The notes beneath the pieces are model-generated. The model did not search any database and was not told the DNA's origin. It worked only from the letters and a program-made list of their open reading frames with translations. 32,725 nucleotides of DNA from Gnetum montanum (taxonomy: Eukaryota; Streptophyta; Gnetopsida; Gnetales; Gnetaceae). This document shows, in pieces, positions 19,400-30,782 of this stretch (position 1 is the stretch's first letter; each line of letters begins with the position of its first letter). The position numbers were made by a program, and so were the translations under genes. The stretch is from assembly GCA_015680685.1 (NCBI GenBank), contig MNCI01025476.1, positions 1 through 32,725 on the forward strand, read 5' to 3'.

Positions 19400-20590
19400 A
19401 TGTCAAACTCTTGAAGAATGACAATCCATCTTATCACTCTAGGGCTAACCATTAGTTTATTCATAAGAAATCAAATGGCACTATGATCGATGTGGACATC
19501 GATTTGGTAATGAAGCACATAATGTTTGAATATTTCAAGCATGTATGCCACAATCATCAGCTTCTTTTTAGTTTTGATGTAATTTAGTTGTGCTTCGGTG
19601 ATGCTCCTACTAGCATAGTGTATGTAGTATGGTCTTTTTTTATCATTGAGTTGTGTCAGTACTACAATAAGTACATAGTTTGAAGCATCAGTCATGATAT
19701 GAAAAGGTCTTGACCAATCCAAGGCTTGGAGAATTGGTGTCTCTACTAATTTTTGCTTCAAGGCTTTTAATGCCTTTTCACATGACTTAGTCCACTTGAA
19801 GGATGCATCCTTCTTCATGAGTTTCCCAAGTGATTTGGATATCTTTGAAAAATTTTAAATGAACCTTCTATAGTATCTTGTATGGCCTAAAAAGGATCTT
19901 ACATCTTTCACTATCTATGGCTATTGAGTGATATTTTGGATGACTCTAATTTTTTCTAAATCTACATTAATACTCTTCTATGAGATTTTATGTTCTAGCA
20001 CTATGCCTTCCTGGAAAATAAGATGGCTCTTCTACTAGTTGAGCTTCAGGTTTGCTTCAACACATCTTTTAAGTACTTCCTCCAATTAGTCTAGTGCTTG
20101 TTTGAAATCTAGCATGTATGTGAAAAAATCGTCCATAAAGACTTCAACACCATTACCTATCTACTTCTGGAAGATACTTAGTACTAGCCTCTAAAAGGTT
20201 GTTAGTGCTTGCAAAGGCCAAAAGGCATCTATCTATAAGCAAACATTCCCCTTGGACTAGTGAACCTGGTTTTCTCTTAGTCTTCAGGTGCAATGCAAAT
20301 TTGATTATCTTCATTGTACCCATCTAGAAAATTGTAATACTCATGTTCTGAAATTCTATCCAAGACCTCATTAACAAATGATAGTGGGAAGTGATCCTTA
20401 AATATGGTTGAGTTCAACATCTAGAAGTCAATGCAGATGTGCCATTTACCTTCCTTATTTGGAACTATCACTGAAGGACTAATCCATTCATTCTCTACAA
20501 TGGGATAGATGAATCCTACCTTTAGAAAATTTTCTAGTTCTTGCTCGACTACCTCCTTGAGTTTAGGGCCTTCTTCGAGGTTAACATTTT
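19400..20590 (-). pseudogene. pol: Athila/Tat-like reverse transcriptase and RNase H
   Basis: RT starts near 20560 with VVEQELENFLKVGFIYPI and VPNKEGKWHICIDF. It continues FLDGYNEDNQ (first Asp kept), IAPED, MPFGLC, and VFMDDF (FMDD at 20126-20138, both Asp kept). The linker to RNase H includes KDASFKWTKSCEKAL. RNase H is an open stretch at 19471-19818 with FHIMTDASNYVLIVVLTQL (first Asp kept), YASRSITEAQLNY, and HIDHSAI (Asp kept); the usual Glu of 'TEKEL' is Lys (TKKKL). Several stops fall in the RT part. The same RT blocks recur in element 3 on the plus strand. Confidence 0.85.
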
Positions 20591-20599
20591 AGTTTCACT

Positions 20600-21200
20600 G
20601 CAGGATCAATATAAATCCATTGTTGACAAATTCATGGATCAATTCCCATGATCTTAGCATAAGACCACACAAATGCTATAATCCATTTGTTAAGCACTTC
20701 TAATAGTTTCTTTTTCTATTCTTTGTCTAGGTTGGTGTTGATAATCATTGGCTTCTTAATGTTTAGAAATGCATATTCTAATGTTGTCGATAAGGATTTT
20801 AATTCTAGTGGTTCTGGTTCCATTATGTCTAGGTTCTCAAGGTGTCACTAGTCTATTTCTTCTTCCTGATTATTTTAAGGGTAGGCATGTACTTTCCTTA
20901 GTTGTTTTAACTTATTTGTTTCTGTAGCATAGATACTAATGATATGTTCTTTAGGTCTCATGTACTTGTCAAATTGAGTTTCTTCACTTGTAATCAGCCA
21001 CTGGGTGCCCTCTTGGTGGGTGGCTCTTACATACACATATTATTTCAACACATTTATTGCATGACTTGGTCTCTTATCATTTGATTGCCTAGATTCTTTA
21101 CATACAATTGCACCCATTATAGCTATATTCGATACATGGAACTTTCCATCTTTGTATGATTCTAGCCTCATCTTCCTTATAAATTTTCAAGGAAAATCAT
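20600..21200 (-). other. Protease-RT linker of element 2
   Basis: This is part of the polyprotein region between protease and RT, with many stops. No separate domain is recognisable. Confidence 0.5.
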
Positions 21201-21500
21201 GAATTTCAAGCTTAGCATCCATGGTGCTTAGCCAAGTGCTTCCCATGACAATTGGAAATTCTCCCTTATTTTTTCCCACATTAATAACTAGAAAATCACT
21301 ATGGTATGACTAGCCACTGATGGTAGTAATCACATCATTCACTTATCCAAGTGGAACTCTGATTGACTAGTTCGCAAGCTCTAAGTGAATGTTACTTTTC
21401 TTTAGTGGTGGTAGGTTCTAGGCTTGATACATTTCTTGAGATATTAGGTTCACTTCAAACCAAAAATCCAATAGAGCTTTGCATGGTTTTTGTCCTACTA
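21200..21500 (-). pseudogene. pol: Athila/Tat-like aspartic protease, active site destroyed
   Basis: The frame reads CKALLDFWFEVNLISQEMY, then LPPLKKSNIHLELAN, stop, SIRVPLG, ITTISG, SDFLVINVGKNKGEFPIVMG and WLSTMDAKL. The family reads 'CKALLDSGSSVNLIS' here, so the catalytic Asp codon (21466-21468) survives but Ser-Gly-Ser has become Phe-Trp-Phe. The protein is closely parallel to the protease of element 3 (31080-31400). Confidence 0.8.
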
Positions 21501-21999
21501 CTTGGAGATAAACCAAGGGACTTCCTGGATTAGTTCTCTTCTGTGGAAGAGTTCATGCCTTAATCCAATGAGTTATTGTCTAAGTAAGGATAAAAGTTAT
21601 GCCATTTGATTGTGATGAAGTCAAAAGCATGCTATGTTGAGAAGGACTTAATGTAGATGGGGTGCAAGTAGATGTATTCCCCATCCATTAAGTCTTTTCT
21701 AGACTTTATATGATGAACTTTCATTTCTTGGGTTGAGACTTGTAGGTACCCATCTCTTCATGCATATTAACTACCCTCATAACACTCTTTGCTATGGTTG
21801 TGATGACAATTCCCTTTACATAACAAGAGGTGGCACTAATGGTAGAGGATTTAGGTGCTGATTAGAATGACCATTTATTGGTGGATGCACATATGAGTTT
21901 GTGTCTATCCTTAGTGACATTGATATGTGGTATTCTACTAGATAGTACTATAGGGTTTGAATAGTTACATTACCAAGTGATACTAGATGTTGAATGAAA

Positions 22000-24050
22000 T
22001 ATCCATATGGATCTAGCTACTTGGATGGATATTTTTGGTGAGGTGGTGGCATAGCCCATGATTGAGGATATTGCCACTACTGATAATTATGCTCTTGTGG
22101 CTATGGCAAAGCTTCACTTAGATAATACATTAGTGGGAGTTCTGCTAGTAGTTACCTTGAGGATAAGGTAACCATTTGGGCATCTATTTTTTTAACAAAT
22201 TTTGGGTTGAGTTCATATGCCCTTATTTCTTGTAGATTTGCCATGACTGGGCAACATCCCTTGGGATGTTTGTACTGACACATAGTGCAACCTTCCTCAT
22301 ATGTGGTGTTAGAGTCTGAGCACTTACCCACTAAAGTAACTTTACCTTTCCATCTAAATTCTTTCTTTTTCCTCTTATCCTTTACTTTTCCAAAGTCTTG
22401 CTAGTTCTTTCCTCCATAACCTTTAATATAGTTGTAAATTTCTCATCAATAGAATCTTAGAATTTCTCTACTTTCTCTACTTTGGTTTTCTTCTCTTTTA
22501 TATTGTAGACTCCTACATCTCTCTTTTGGATTGATGGATCTCTGCTGTATTCTTTAACTAATTTGCTTTTTCTTAGCTCACCCTCCTTTTTTGCTACCTA
22601 GTCAATTAGTCTTTGAATGCAATGGATGATCATTTCTAATAACCTACCTTGAATGTAAACCCCAAGAGTCTCTCTGGTTTCTCTCCTCAGCCCATCTACA
22701 ATATGCCCGAACCATTTCCTTAGTAAAAATCCATGGCCTAGACATCTATGAAACAATAAATAGTATATACTCATTGCTTCATCAAGGGCCTCATGAGTCC
22801 CTTGCTTTCATCTTTGTATCTATTTTCTTAAATTAGACACTTATGAATAAGTCTGATATTTATCATTGAAGAGTTTGAGAATTGTACTCCAACATTTGAT
22901 TATTTCAAGTTCTAGTGACCTGTACCAACTTTTCACCTCCTTCATAAGTATTTTGGAAAATAGCTTTAATTTTTGTCAATCACTTTTGATGTTTTGTAGG
23001 GTTTAGACATTCTGGAAAGCTTGAAGGTGATGTTGTAGACCATCATTATATCCACCTCCAAATCTTGGCATGTTGTTCATATCTAGCCATTTGATTTGGC
23101 TATCCCTGATGTGCCTAGTTGGTATGTGGATAGCTTCTTGAATGTTTATCATTCTTCAGGTTATCATGAGGGGTTCATCATCATGGTTGGGTTCCTATGC
23201 TCTATTGTAGTAGTGATCCCTTCTATGCTCATACCCTTCTTGATCCTCTCTTTGATCCCTTCATCTTCTTTGTTCATATTCTTCATCTTCTATATTAGAG
23301 TTTCTTGAATATCAATCATGATGATCATGAGTCCTCCTTTCTTCCCTATCATAGTCTTGGTACTTATTTTGTCTTCTATTAGAGTTCACCGATGATCATG
23401 ATGAGGTAGATGAGGTATATGAAGAATGATGCTAGCTTGTTGTCCTTTCATGACTCTTGTATGCTTCTTTATAGGATTTCATATGAACCCTTGGCCTTGA
23501 GTCCTACTTATACCTTGATTTAGTAGCCTCCCCCTTAGGTATCTATGCTAAAGTGAAATGAAGTTGGGCATTAACAAGTTTCTCAAGTCTGATGATAGGT
23601 GTTTTTGAAGGCTCCTCATGGTTTTGGTGGAGTTTCTCTGAAATAAATGCATTAGCATCAAGTTCTTCCAAGACAACATAAATGTTGACTTGCTTCCCTT
23701 TGCTATGTACATGTTTGATCTCCATGGCTGCTTCTCTTCTCATCTATGCCTTTATGGGTTCATAGGGTCTTGTCAAGTGTTGGGCCACATGATACCCTTA
23801 TTGGATTTAGTTCAAATGCATTCCCCTTGAGGTAGTTTAAAGCATGTTAAGTGCTACACATACTAGAAGTAGGACTATGTTTCCTTGCATGTCCCTCAAT
23901 TATGAAAGTGAAGCATGGATGATAAGGATTAGTGTGAGCATAAGTGATTCTTGTTTCCATTGGAATCCCCCATTCTTCTTCATCAATGATTTTTTCATTG
24001 CTTCGTCTTGTCTCCTTGGTAGGTGGTGATGTATCTTTGTTTGAGACCAT
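22000..24050 (-). pseudogene. gag: Athila/Tat-like gag with short noncanonical zinc knuckle
   Basis: The start is the ATG at 24050 (MVSNKDTSPPTKETRR), 126 bp after the primer site; element 3 has a similar 140-bp spacing. An Arg/Asp/Glu-rich stretch follows (about 23270-23420). The core lies at about 22640-22960 with WYRSLELE, WSTILKLFNDKYQTY and WFGHIVDGLRRETRE. Then comes a Lys-rich linker and CTMCQYKHPKGCCP (22248-22289), a CX2CX3HX3CC pattern shorter than the usual CX2CX4HX4C. A Pro/Gln/Tyr-rich tail follows. Stops and frameshifts occur throughout; the plus-strand open frames at 23096 and 23844 are shadows. Confidence 0.78.
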
Positions 24051-24176
24051 GTTTGTGACTTAATACATTGGTTAAGTGTGTGTAACTTATTTGGGGTTAT
24101 TAAAAATTAAGATTTTCAATTTGGGTTTCTAATGCAATGAACTTTGGAAAAATCAATTACTAAGCATACATTGACT

Positions 24177-24196
24177 TGTCCTTAGCAATGGCACTA
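24177..24196 (-). other. Primer-binding site of element 2, tRNA-Asp type, decayed
   Basis: The minus strand reads TAGTGCCATTGCTAAGGACA. It matches the Athila-type site TGGCGCCGTTGCCGGGGACC, complementary to tRNA-Asp, except for six C-to-T or G-to-A changes and the last base. Confidence 0.75.
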
Positions 24197-24978
24197 ATGA
24201 TGAGCGATGGAGTAATCCAACACCCAACCATACAAGATATGAGTGTTCACACATAGCCCAGTTGAATTCCATAAACAAGGCAATGTGATTATGCTAGTAA
24301 TTGATTTAAGTTTACAATTGTTGTCTTTCCATGTGAGTTAGTAAAAATCAATGTGTATGATTTAACTCATGGTAAGGTGTATGATAATTGATGTTGCATA
24401 CGCCATTTTACTCCTAGTGAACATAAGGTAAATAGAAAGTGGTTCTTAAATCTAAGTAAATAGTAACAAATCTAATCTATCCTAGGCAATGGACATCAAA
24501 TTTTGATTCTTCACACACATCTTGGACTTATGTAATCATTACTAGGATTACCAAGTATTCGACTACTGGGCGAACTAAGTGATAATCCCAATAGATTATC
24601 AAACGATCACACTTAACACTTAGAAGCACTCGTATCCATTCATCTTAATAACAGTAATAGTAAAGTGCATGTGAAAGTAAATTAGTAACTAGGAAAATAG
24701 TAAACATTATACTAAGTCAAGATAGTAAACATTAGTATAAGTAAATAGTAAAGAAATATAAGTAATGCTACAATGATGCAAAGTAATCTTGATCTTTATT
24801 TTTTATCATGAAATGTGTCCAAGTACATTTGACTCGAATAAAGAGTTCACTCAATCACTTAATATCACACTACAATCATACACTGCTAAGTTCTAAGTAC
24901 TAAAATCAAGCAAACTAACTAATAAAATTTTGCTAAGGTTGTAATGAAATTATTGTTTGAACTATGTGCCTAAATTTC

Positions 24979-24988
24979 ATATTTATAG
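24979..24988 (-). promoter_or_regulatory. TATA box of the element 2 LTR
   Basis: The minus strand reads CTATAAATAT, about 790 bp before the LTR end. This compares with TATAAATATA at about 720 bp in element 3. Confidence 0.5.
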
Positions 24989-24997
24989 GGTTGCTAG

Positions 24998-25060
24998 TAT
25001 CCATGATATCGGATATCTGACATTGTAGCTTGTGCCTTGATATCAAGGATTTGATATCAC
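24998..25060 (-). promoter_or_regulatory. GATATC palindrome array upstream of the element 2 TATA
   Basis: It contains GATATCGGATATC (25005-25017), the perfect 14-bp palindrome CCTTGATATCAAGG (25035-25048), and a further TTGATATCA. It lies just upstream (minus strand) of the TATA box. Confidence 0.55.
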
Positions 25061-25099
25061 AGCTCTACTATCATAGCCATCTAAAAATCAATTTATCAA

Positions 25100-27460
25100 A
25101 GGGCTAACTAGAATCAAATGTCGATTACAATCTAATGATGGATGATTAGCCAAAATTTAGGAAGAACCATGATCCATCACAAATGATGCACCATGTTCAA
25201 GATGGACTATGCAATTAAGAAGATATCTTTTCTAAAACTATCATGGATATTCATGACCAAAATTCAAGGAGATCTAACTATGCATGATAACATATATTAA
25301 CTATGAAAATATTTGGTAAGACAAGGATAACATTAGTTCATGTAGCTCTTATTCATTTTGTAGTATTGTTAGAATTTCAATTGATTGACTAAGGTTATTC
25401 ATATGTCTCTTTTATGAAGGCAGTAACCATAGCCTAAGCCTTTAAGGACTTTGCTTTATAATAAGATCTTGCTTTTTATGGACATTGGCTCAATATGAAC
25501 CTAGATTTTCTTAAATACTTGAACCCTTTAGCTTACTATTACCTAACCTTATATAGGACATATACATATGTGAGTTTAAGGAATTCAACCTGGCCATAAG
25601 ATTTCTTCATCCCTACATAGCATAGATTCATAAGAGATGCCTAAGTCTAATAGTTAAGGTTGTATTGCTATATCCTACTAATATTTTCATTGGTACTTTT
25701 TTTTGCAATAGGCATAATGTTGGAGGATAGGTCTACACTAGAATGACATCAAAATTATTAAGGTATATATATATGTTAAACTGTAGTCCCAGAATTAGTT
25801 TATCAATTACAATTAAGCTTAAATCACTTAAAAGTCTTCATGTCATCCATACATTTGTATTTTAAGGTTAATTTTGCAAAAATAAGCCATTTTAGTCTTT
25901 TAAAATTACAGAAGTTCAACTTAGTAGTTCTTCCCCCAAAACCCTATCGAATGTGTAGTAAACATCAATATGATTCCAATAGTAGAAATTTAAGAGATAT
26001 CATCATTTTTTTAATAAAAATTTTAAATTTAAAAGTTTTCTAAATTTTAATTTTAAATTGAAAGTTGAAATTTGGGGCTTGGGATTAAATTGGAGAATTT
26101 TCACTTGCTAAAGTTCAACTCTTAACTCCTATCCTATTGGCCACCTAGTCAAGTTTCTAGGTTGCTTAACCAACTAACATAATTTATAAATACCTTAAAA
26201 TATTTTAAAAAAAAATTACACACTTACAAAAAATTTTGGAAGCATAGCTTAAGGGTGGCACTAGCACCCAAGGACTACATTAGTATCCCAAGAAACCTGC
26301 ACCAAACACAGTAGCCTTAATAAAAAGTTTTAATAATTAGTGCTTGCCTTGGCCCCAGCAGATCCATCCTTGTTACCATCTCTGATTTTGCTACTACAGT
26401 TGCATGTCCTCTACAATCCACCTCTATGACATCTCTTTCACAATGATCTTGCCACGAGGGCCATCAGTTCCCACTAGCTAATGATAGAAAAGATTTGTCA
26501 ACTGAAAAAAATAAGTTTTTCAATTGATAGATAAAATTATGTCATCCAACAGAATTTTCTCAATTAAAATTTTAAATAGAAAAATAAAATTTTAAATTAC
26601 TTGTTTGAGTCAAACTTGATTAAACTATTAGTTTAGTAGAAGTTAAAATAATTATATTATAATCAAGCATGCTTATCCTAGAGATGGGTGACCTCTTAAG
26701 AAACTCTTGGGAAGTCCCAAAATTCATGCCTAAACACTAGTTAAAAATCCATAGTTTTTGATCTCGAAAGACTTTTTAGTGAGCAAAGAGCTGCGTTTGG
26801 TAGATTTCAAGCTCCCAGGCATAATGGGAAAGTCCAATCTACCCTATGGAACGCCAAAATTTAGTTTTTAATCATTGTTCCTACACCATGCTTTAAGAGT
26901 CTCAAAAGGCTAATTTAACACTATTTGAACATTCAATATCCATTCTTAATATATGAATAGTTGTTACTCAAGCTTCTAAATTCAATGGTGATATGAGATT
27001 GGTCCTCTAAGTAGCTAATAATTAGGTCATATCTTAAATTATTCCTTAGTGAGGCTATCGCCTAGACTAACTAATCATGCCTAATAATCTAATTATTGGG
27101 ACTAACAAATTTAACCTTTTTTAGCCATCTTGGATCTTACGTTAGGTGACTAACTTATGCACATAGTTAGACTTAGGTCATTAACTCCTAGTTGATCATT
27201 AATAGCACTACTAGAGTTAGTGTCCTAAGGGTAGTAGAAAGATCATTATGAGTATAGGAAATGAACAAAAACCACTACCAACCTAATGAATTAAGAAGTT
27301 GGAGAATCACTTGGCATAGCAAAAATGTAAGAAAGATGTATATTAATTCAACTTGTAACTAGATCATTCATGCAACAAACATTGAACATCATGGAGAATC
27401 ATAACATTGTTTGAGTAAGACATACAATACCTATGAGGAATAAGAAAACTAATGAATCAC
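25100..27460. other. Unassigned noncoding stretch between elements 2 and 3
   Basis: No protein family is recognisable in any frame. The flanks probably hold the outer parts of the element 2 and element 3 LTRs. Around 25990-26080 there is a run of repeated ATTTTAAATTT words, and 26660-26880 is a GC-richer patch. The open frame at 25840-26043 has no recognisable feature. Confidence 0.5.
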
Positions 27461-27467
27461 ATTTTTT

Positions 27468-27556
27468 ATCTGCTTCGACGTGAGGTATCCAACATTGGGT
27501 ATCCAACGTCAAAGCCTTGATGTTGGGTATTCGATGTGAAATATCTGATGTCGTAG
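27468..27556 (+). promoter_or_regulatory. GGTATCCAACATTGGG motif array upstream of the element 3 TATA
   Basis: It contains GGTATCCAACATT, GGGTATCCAACGTC, TTGATGTTGGGTATTCGATG and ATATCTGATGTCG in succession. CCAACGTCAA (27503-27512) and TTGATGTTGG (27517-27526) form a hairpin with one mismatch, at a CpG. The TATA box is 15 bp downstream. Confidence 0.5.
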
Positions 27557-27570
27557 GCTATATGCCAGCC

Positions 27571-27580
27571 TATAAATATA
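27571..27580 (+). promoter_or_regulatory. TATA box of the element 3 LTR
   Basis: TATAAATATA lies about 720 bp before the LTR end, at the place matching the element 2 TATA. Confidence 0.5.
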
Positions 27581-28301
27581 GTGCTTGTGCTCATGGTTTT
27601 TAGATAGTTTTTTAGTCAAAGTAGTGAAGCTCTTGTAGTTTGTTTTCTCCAGAGTTAGAATATTTTTTTAGTACCCATAGCAGGAGTCTGCGTGTCTACA
27701 GATCTTTGTTCAAACACTTATGTACCTGAGCGCAACAGTGTGATGGGAATAAAAACAAACCCTTTTGATAATCCTTCTAGCATTGAGAATACATTAATGT
27801 TTCCTCTAATGCACTTTACTTTGATGCACTTTAATGCATTTAAATTAAGCAATTAATTTCTAGTTGTTAATGAACACAAGCATCACCACTTTGAGCATAC
27901 ATATAGTGCTTGGTAACCCAACAATGCTTAACATTTGGAAATCCAGCAACATTATATTTGTTCAAGATGTGTTAAGGAAAGTGATATGGGTACTTGTGTT
28001 AGGCTAGCTAGGTAGTGAGTGAGTTAGATCTTAAATTACTTTACCTTTCATTCTTATTGTAGGTGACTAAACTTATAAAATATAAAATGAGAAAAATCAT
28101 GTACCTCAATTACACTTAAAACCATACCCTTGAGCTTCACAAGTATAGTTGGGAAGACAATGAACATTCTCAAAGCCCATTTCACTTCCTAGAGGAACTA
28201 GTGCACTAGAGAACTATACTTCCATAAAATTCGACCGAATCATGTGCGAACACCTTAGTGATTCATATGGTTGGACGTAGGGGTACTTCACTACTCATCA
28301 T

Positions 28302-28321
28302 TGATGTCATTGTTAGGGACC
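28302..28321 (+). other. Primer-binding site of element 3, tRNA-Asp type, decayed
   Basis: TGATGTCATTGTTAGGGACC aligns without gaps to TGGCGCCGTTGCCGGGGACC. All seven differences are C to T or G to A. Confidence 0.8.
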
Positions 28322-28460
28322 TTTTGGTTGTTTCGTGCACTATCTAGGATCTAGTGAAATCATTCAAAATTATTGGAATGAACCTAAGAGTCATATCATA
28401 TTTTACAATTACTACAACAAAAATTTAAAAGCACATTGCATTTTTATCATTTGATTGAAA

Positions 28461-30780
28461 ATGTCTTCTTCGCATAGGAGTGCTTCTCCATCCAAGTCTA
28501 ATGGAACTCATCAACTGATGCCTCAATAATATCAAATAGTATATGCTCATCCTGATGAGTATGTACCCAATTTCACCTTCATCCTACACCAGGATCAATA
28601 GCTATGGTGATGTGACATGAAGGGCAACATTATGTTGTTGCCCAACCGATCTATTCTTGCAATGCTTCACCAAATGCTTATCCATCTGGGCCTTCAAGAA
28701 CGTCATGCTGAGTATGTTGTGTAAGATAGTGATACTAGGAATTATCATCCCATTGATACACAACATCTCTAGGAGTACTAGTTAGAACAATGTCATGAAT
28801 TTGCAAAGGGAAAAGGATTTAACGATTCCCCATTCCTATTGTACAAAACTGATGGTGGGAAACCCTTCTCTAGGGGTTTTTCATTTAGTGAAATTTCTCT
28901 CTTTGAATTGGTAATGGAGGTCAAAACTAGAACTTGTAGTCCACAATTTACAATCCTAATTCTGGTAAGAATGGATCTAATGACAAAGAAGGATCCAAAG
29001 AGGCAAGTCCAGGCAAGGATGCATATGAGAAACAAGATCATGATCATGGTCACGATCACTGAAGAGGTGGTGGTAGGCATCATGATGATGCCATTCCTCC
29101 TTCCTCTTCACCCTCATCATCATCATCTTCTTCTTTTGGCTTAGATCACAACTGCAAGAGACAAAATTTGTGATGGGAGTGATCGAAATGATCAATTGGA
29201 CCAAAACGATTGAAGGAACCATTGGGAAATTCAAGATCAAGGGCATAAACATTCAAGAGAGGTACATCACCATGAATGAAGGGGTAGTAGAGGGCATCAT
29301 AGGCACCATGATCATGACATTAATAAGCCTCTGCTTGCTACTCAAAGTACACTAAATATTGCAGAGGTAGAATGAATTCCAACAAGGTATGTGAAGGATA
29401 GCCAAATAAAAGGCTAGACATAAACAATATTTCTCAATTCGAAGGGGGATATAACTCTGATCTACAAAATCATCTCCAAGCTTTTCAAGATGCATGTGCC
29501 TTGTAGAAGATAGAGAATAAGTGGAAAAAACTTAAGTTTTTCCCAGTGATACTCATCAAAGAAGCAGAGAACTAGTACCGGTCCTTAGAGTTAGAGTCTA
29601 TGAGACAATGAAGTACCATGCTTAAATTGTTTAATGATAAATATCAAACATACTTCAAAGTGTCCAACTTGAGAAGGAAAATCCAAGGATGGAAACAGGG
29701 AACATGTGAATCCTTGCATGCTACCATCAGTCGATACTATTCCTTAATGCACAAATGTCCTAATCATGGTTATTCTTAATTGGATCAACTTTGCCACATT
29801 GTAGATGGGCTCTGATCAAAAAGAGGGAGAACCCTTGGTGTCTATGCCCAAGGGTGACTACCAAAATTAAGTGTCTATTAGATAAAAAGGCTAATTGAGT
29901 AGGTAGCTAAAGAGGAGGGTGAATTATGAAAAAAAGATGCAAAAGAATATAACTACAATCCTTCCATCTGAAAAAGGAAGGTTCGATTTTGTGACAATGA
30001 GAAAGAATCCACACCCAATGTGGTGGTGAATAGGAAAACCTTATCACTCAAAAAGTTTCAATCTAAAATTATGGCTAAAGTTGATTAGTTATGGGATTCC
30101 ATGCATAGTAGATTTTAAGCTATCCTAAAAATTGCTAAAGAATCCAAAGAACAAGGTAGTGATCATGAGCATAGGAGGTGCAAGAAAGTTGAATGTACCT
30201 ATCAAAAAGGTAAGGGTAAGAATGTTGCAATAGAAGAAGTTGCTGAAAGTAAATCAAATGATAATGGTGGACGTGACATCTGCTAGTATGTACATCCTAA
30301 GGGATGTTGCCCCATAGTGTCACATCTACAGGAGTCTAGGGTGTATGCTTTGAATCCATGACTAACACAAGGGCAAACATACAGAAGATTACCTTATCCT
30401 CAAGGTAATTTTAGGTAGTTCCACTAGCAAAAATAATATTATCCAAGCAGAACTCTGCTACAACCATACAAGTAGTATCAACAATGGTAGCAACCACAAT
30501 CATGGGCACTAGCACAACCAAGGTAGTAATACCCTTACAAATAACATGATTCATATGGGTACTATGTTCAACAATCCTTGTCTCCATGTGACTTCTCCAG
30601 TCATGTTTCTACTTTCCAACCTCACTAGTATCCTTCTAATAATTACCGAACACATTCTTCACATGCAAGGAGAGATACCACCTCTTACCCTTATCCTCCT
30701 CCTATCCCTACACATGTTCCTCCTTCAGTTCTACAACTACCACCTATGTAAGATGAACTACTAGCTCAACCACAATAATG
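28461..30780 (+). pseudogene. gag: Athila/Tat-like gag of element 3
   Basis: The likely start is the ATG at 28461 (MSSSHRSASPSKSNG), 140 bp after the primer site. VYAHPDEYVPNFTF near 28530 parallels TYAHTNPYHPCFTF in element 2. A charged stretch rich in His, Asp, Arg and Ser follows at about 29030-29150. The gag core is at about 29414-29820 with FEGGYNSDLQNHLQAFQDAC, YRSLELES, STMLKLFNDKYQTYF, LRRKIQGWKQGT and HIVDGL. The stops in 'EAEN-stop-YRS' and 'MRQ-stop-STM' stand where element 2 has Trp. The knuckle (about 30281-30313) reads C, stop, YVHPKGCCP. A Pro/Gln/Tyr-rich tail follows to about 30780. Confidence 0.78.
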
Positions 30781-30782
30781 CA

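Larger units (their letters stand above)
17445..25100 (-). mobile_element. Ty3/gypsy element 2, Athila/Tat-like, minus strand, decayed
   Basis: From right to left: an LTR ending CTCATCA, a tRNA-Asp-type primer site (24177-24196), gag (24050 to about 22000), protease (about 21500-21200), RT (20590-19850), RNase H (19818-19400), integrase (19210-17967), a 3' UTR with a minisatellite, and a candidate polypurine tract at about 17445. The tRNA-Asp primer site, the protease of the CKALLD...VNLIS type and the FMDDF RT box are as in plant non-chromoviral Athila/Tat elements. Every domain has stops. It is closely related to element 3 at 27.5-32.7 kb. The LTR end beyond about 25100 is unresolved. Confidence 0.83.
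24198..25100 (-). repeat. 5' LTR of element 2 (right boundary unresolved)
   Basis: On the minus strand it ends CGCTCATCA one base before the primer site. The segment next to the end (GGAATTCAACTGGG..ATGTGTGAACACTC, minus strand) resembles the LTR end of element 3 near 28230-28300. It has a TATA region CTATAAATATG (24979-24988) with palindromic GATATC words just upstream, and repeated ATAGTAAA words at about 24650-24770. The outer end could not be found. Confidence 0.7.
27460..28300 (+). repeat. 5' LTR of element 3 (left boundary unresolved)
   Basis: It ends CTACTCATCA at 28300, one base before the primer site. A TATAAATATA box lies at 27571-27580, with a hairpin-rich motif array upstream. 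The sequence near the end resembles the element 2 LTR end. The LTR start lies further left and could not be placed. Confidence 0.7.

Noticed and set aside
17967-25100. Elements 2 and 3 as arms of one inverted duplication
   Set aside because: Their primer sites, LTR interiors and protease active sites differ too much; two separate insertions of one family fit better.
28839-29144. Open frame with a His-rich end as a metal-binding protein
   Set aside because: It overlaps the gag leader and low-complexity linker of element 3. The His run comes from a CAT-repeat in a charged region and no domain is visible.
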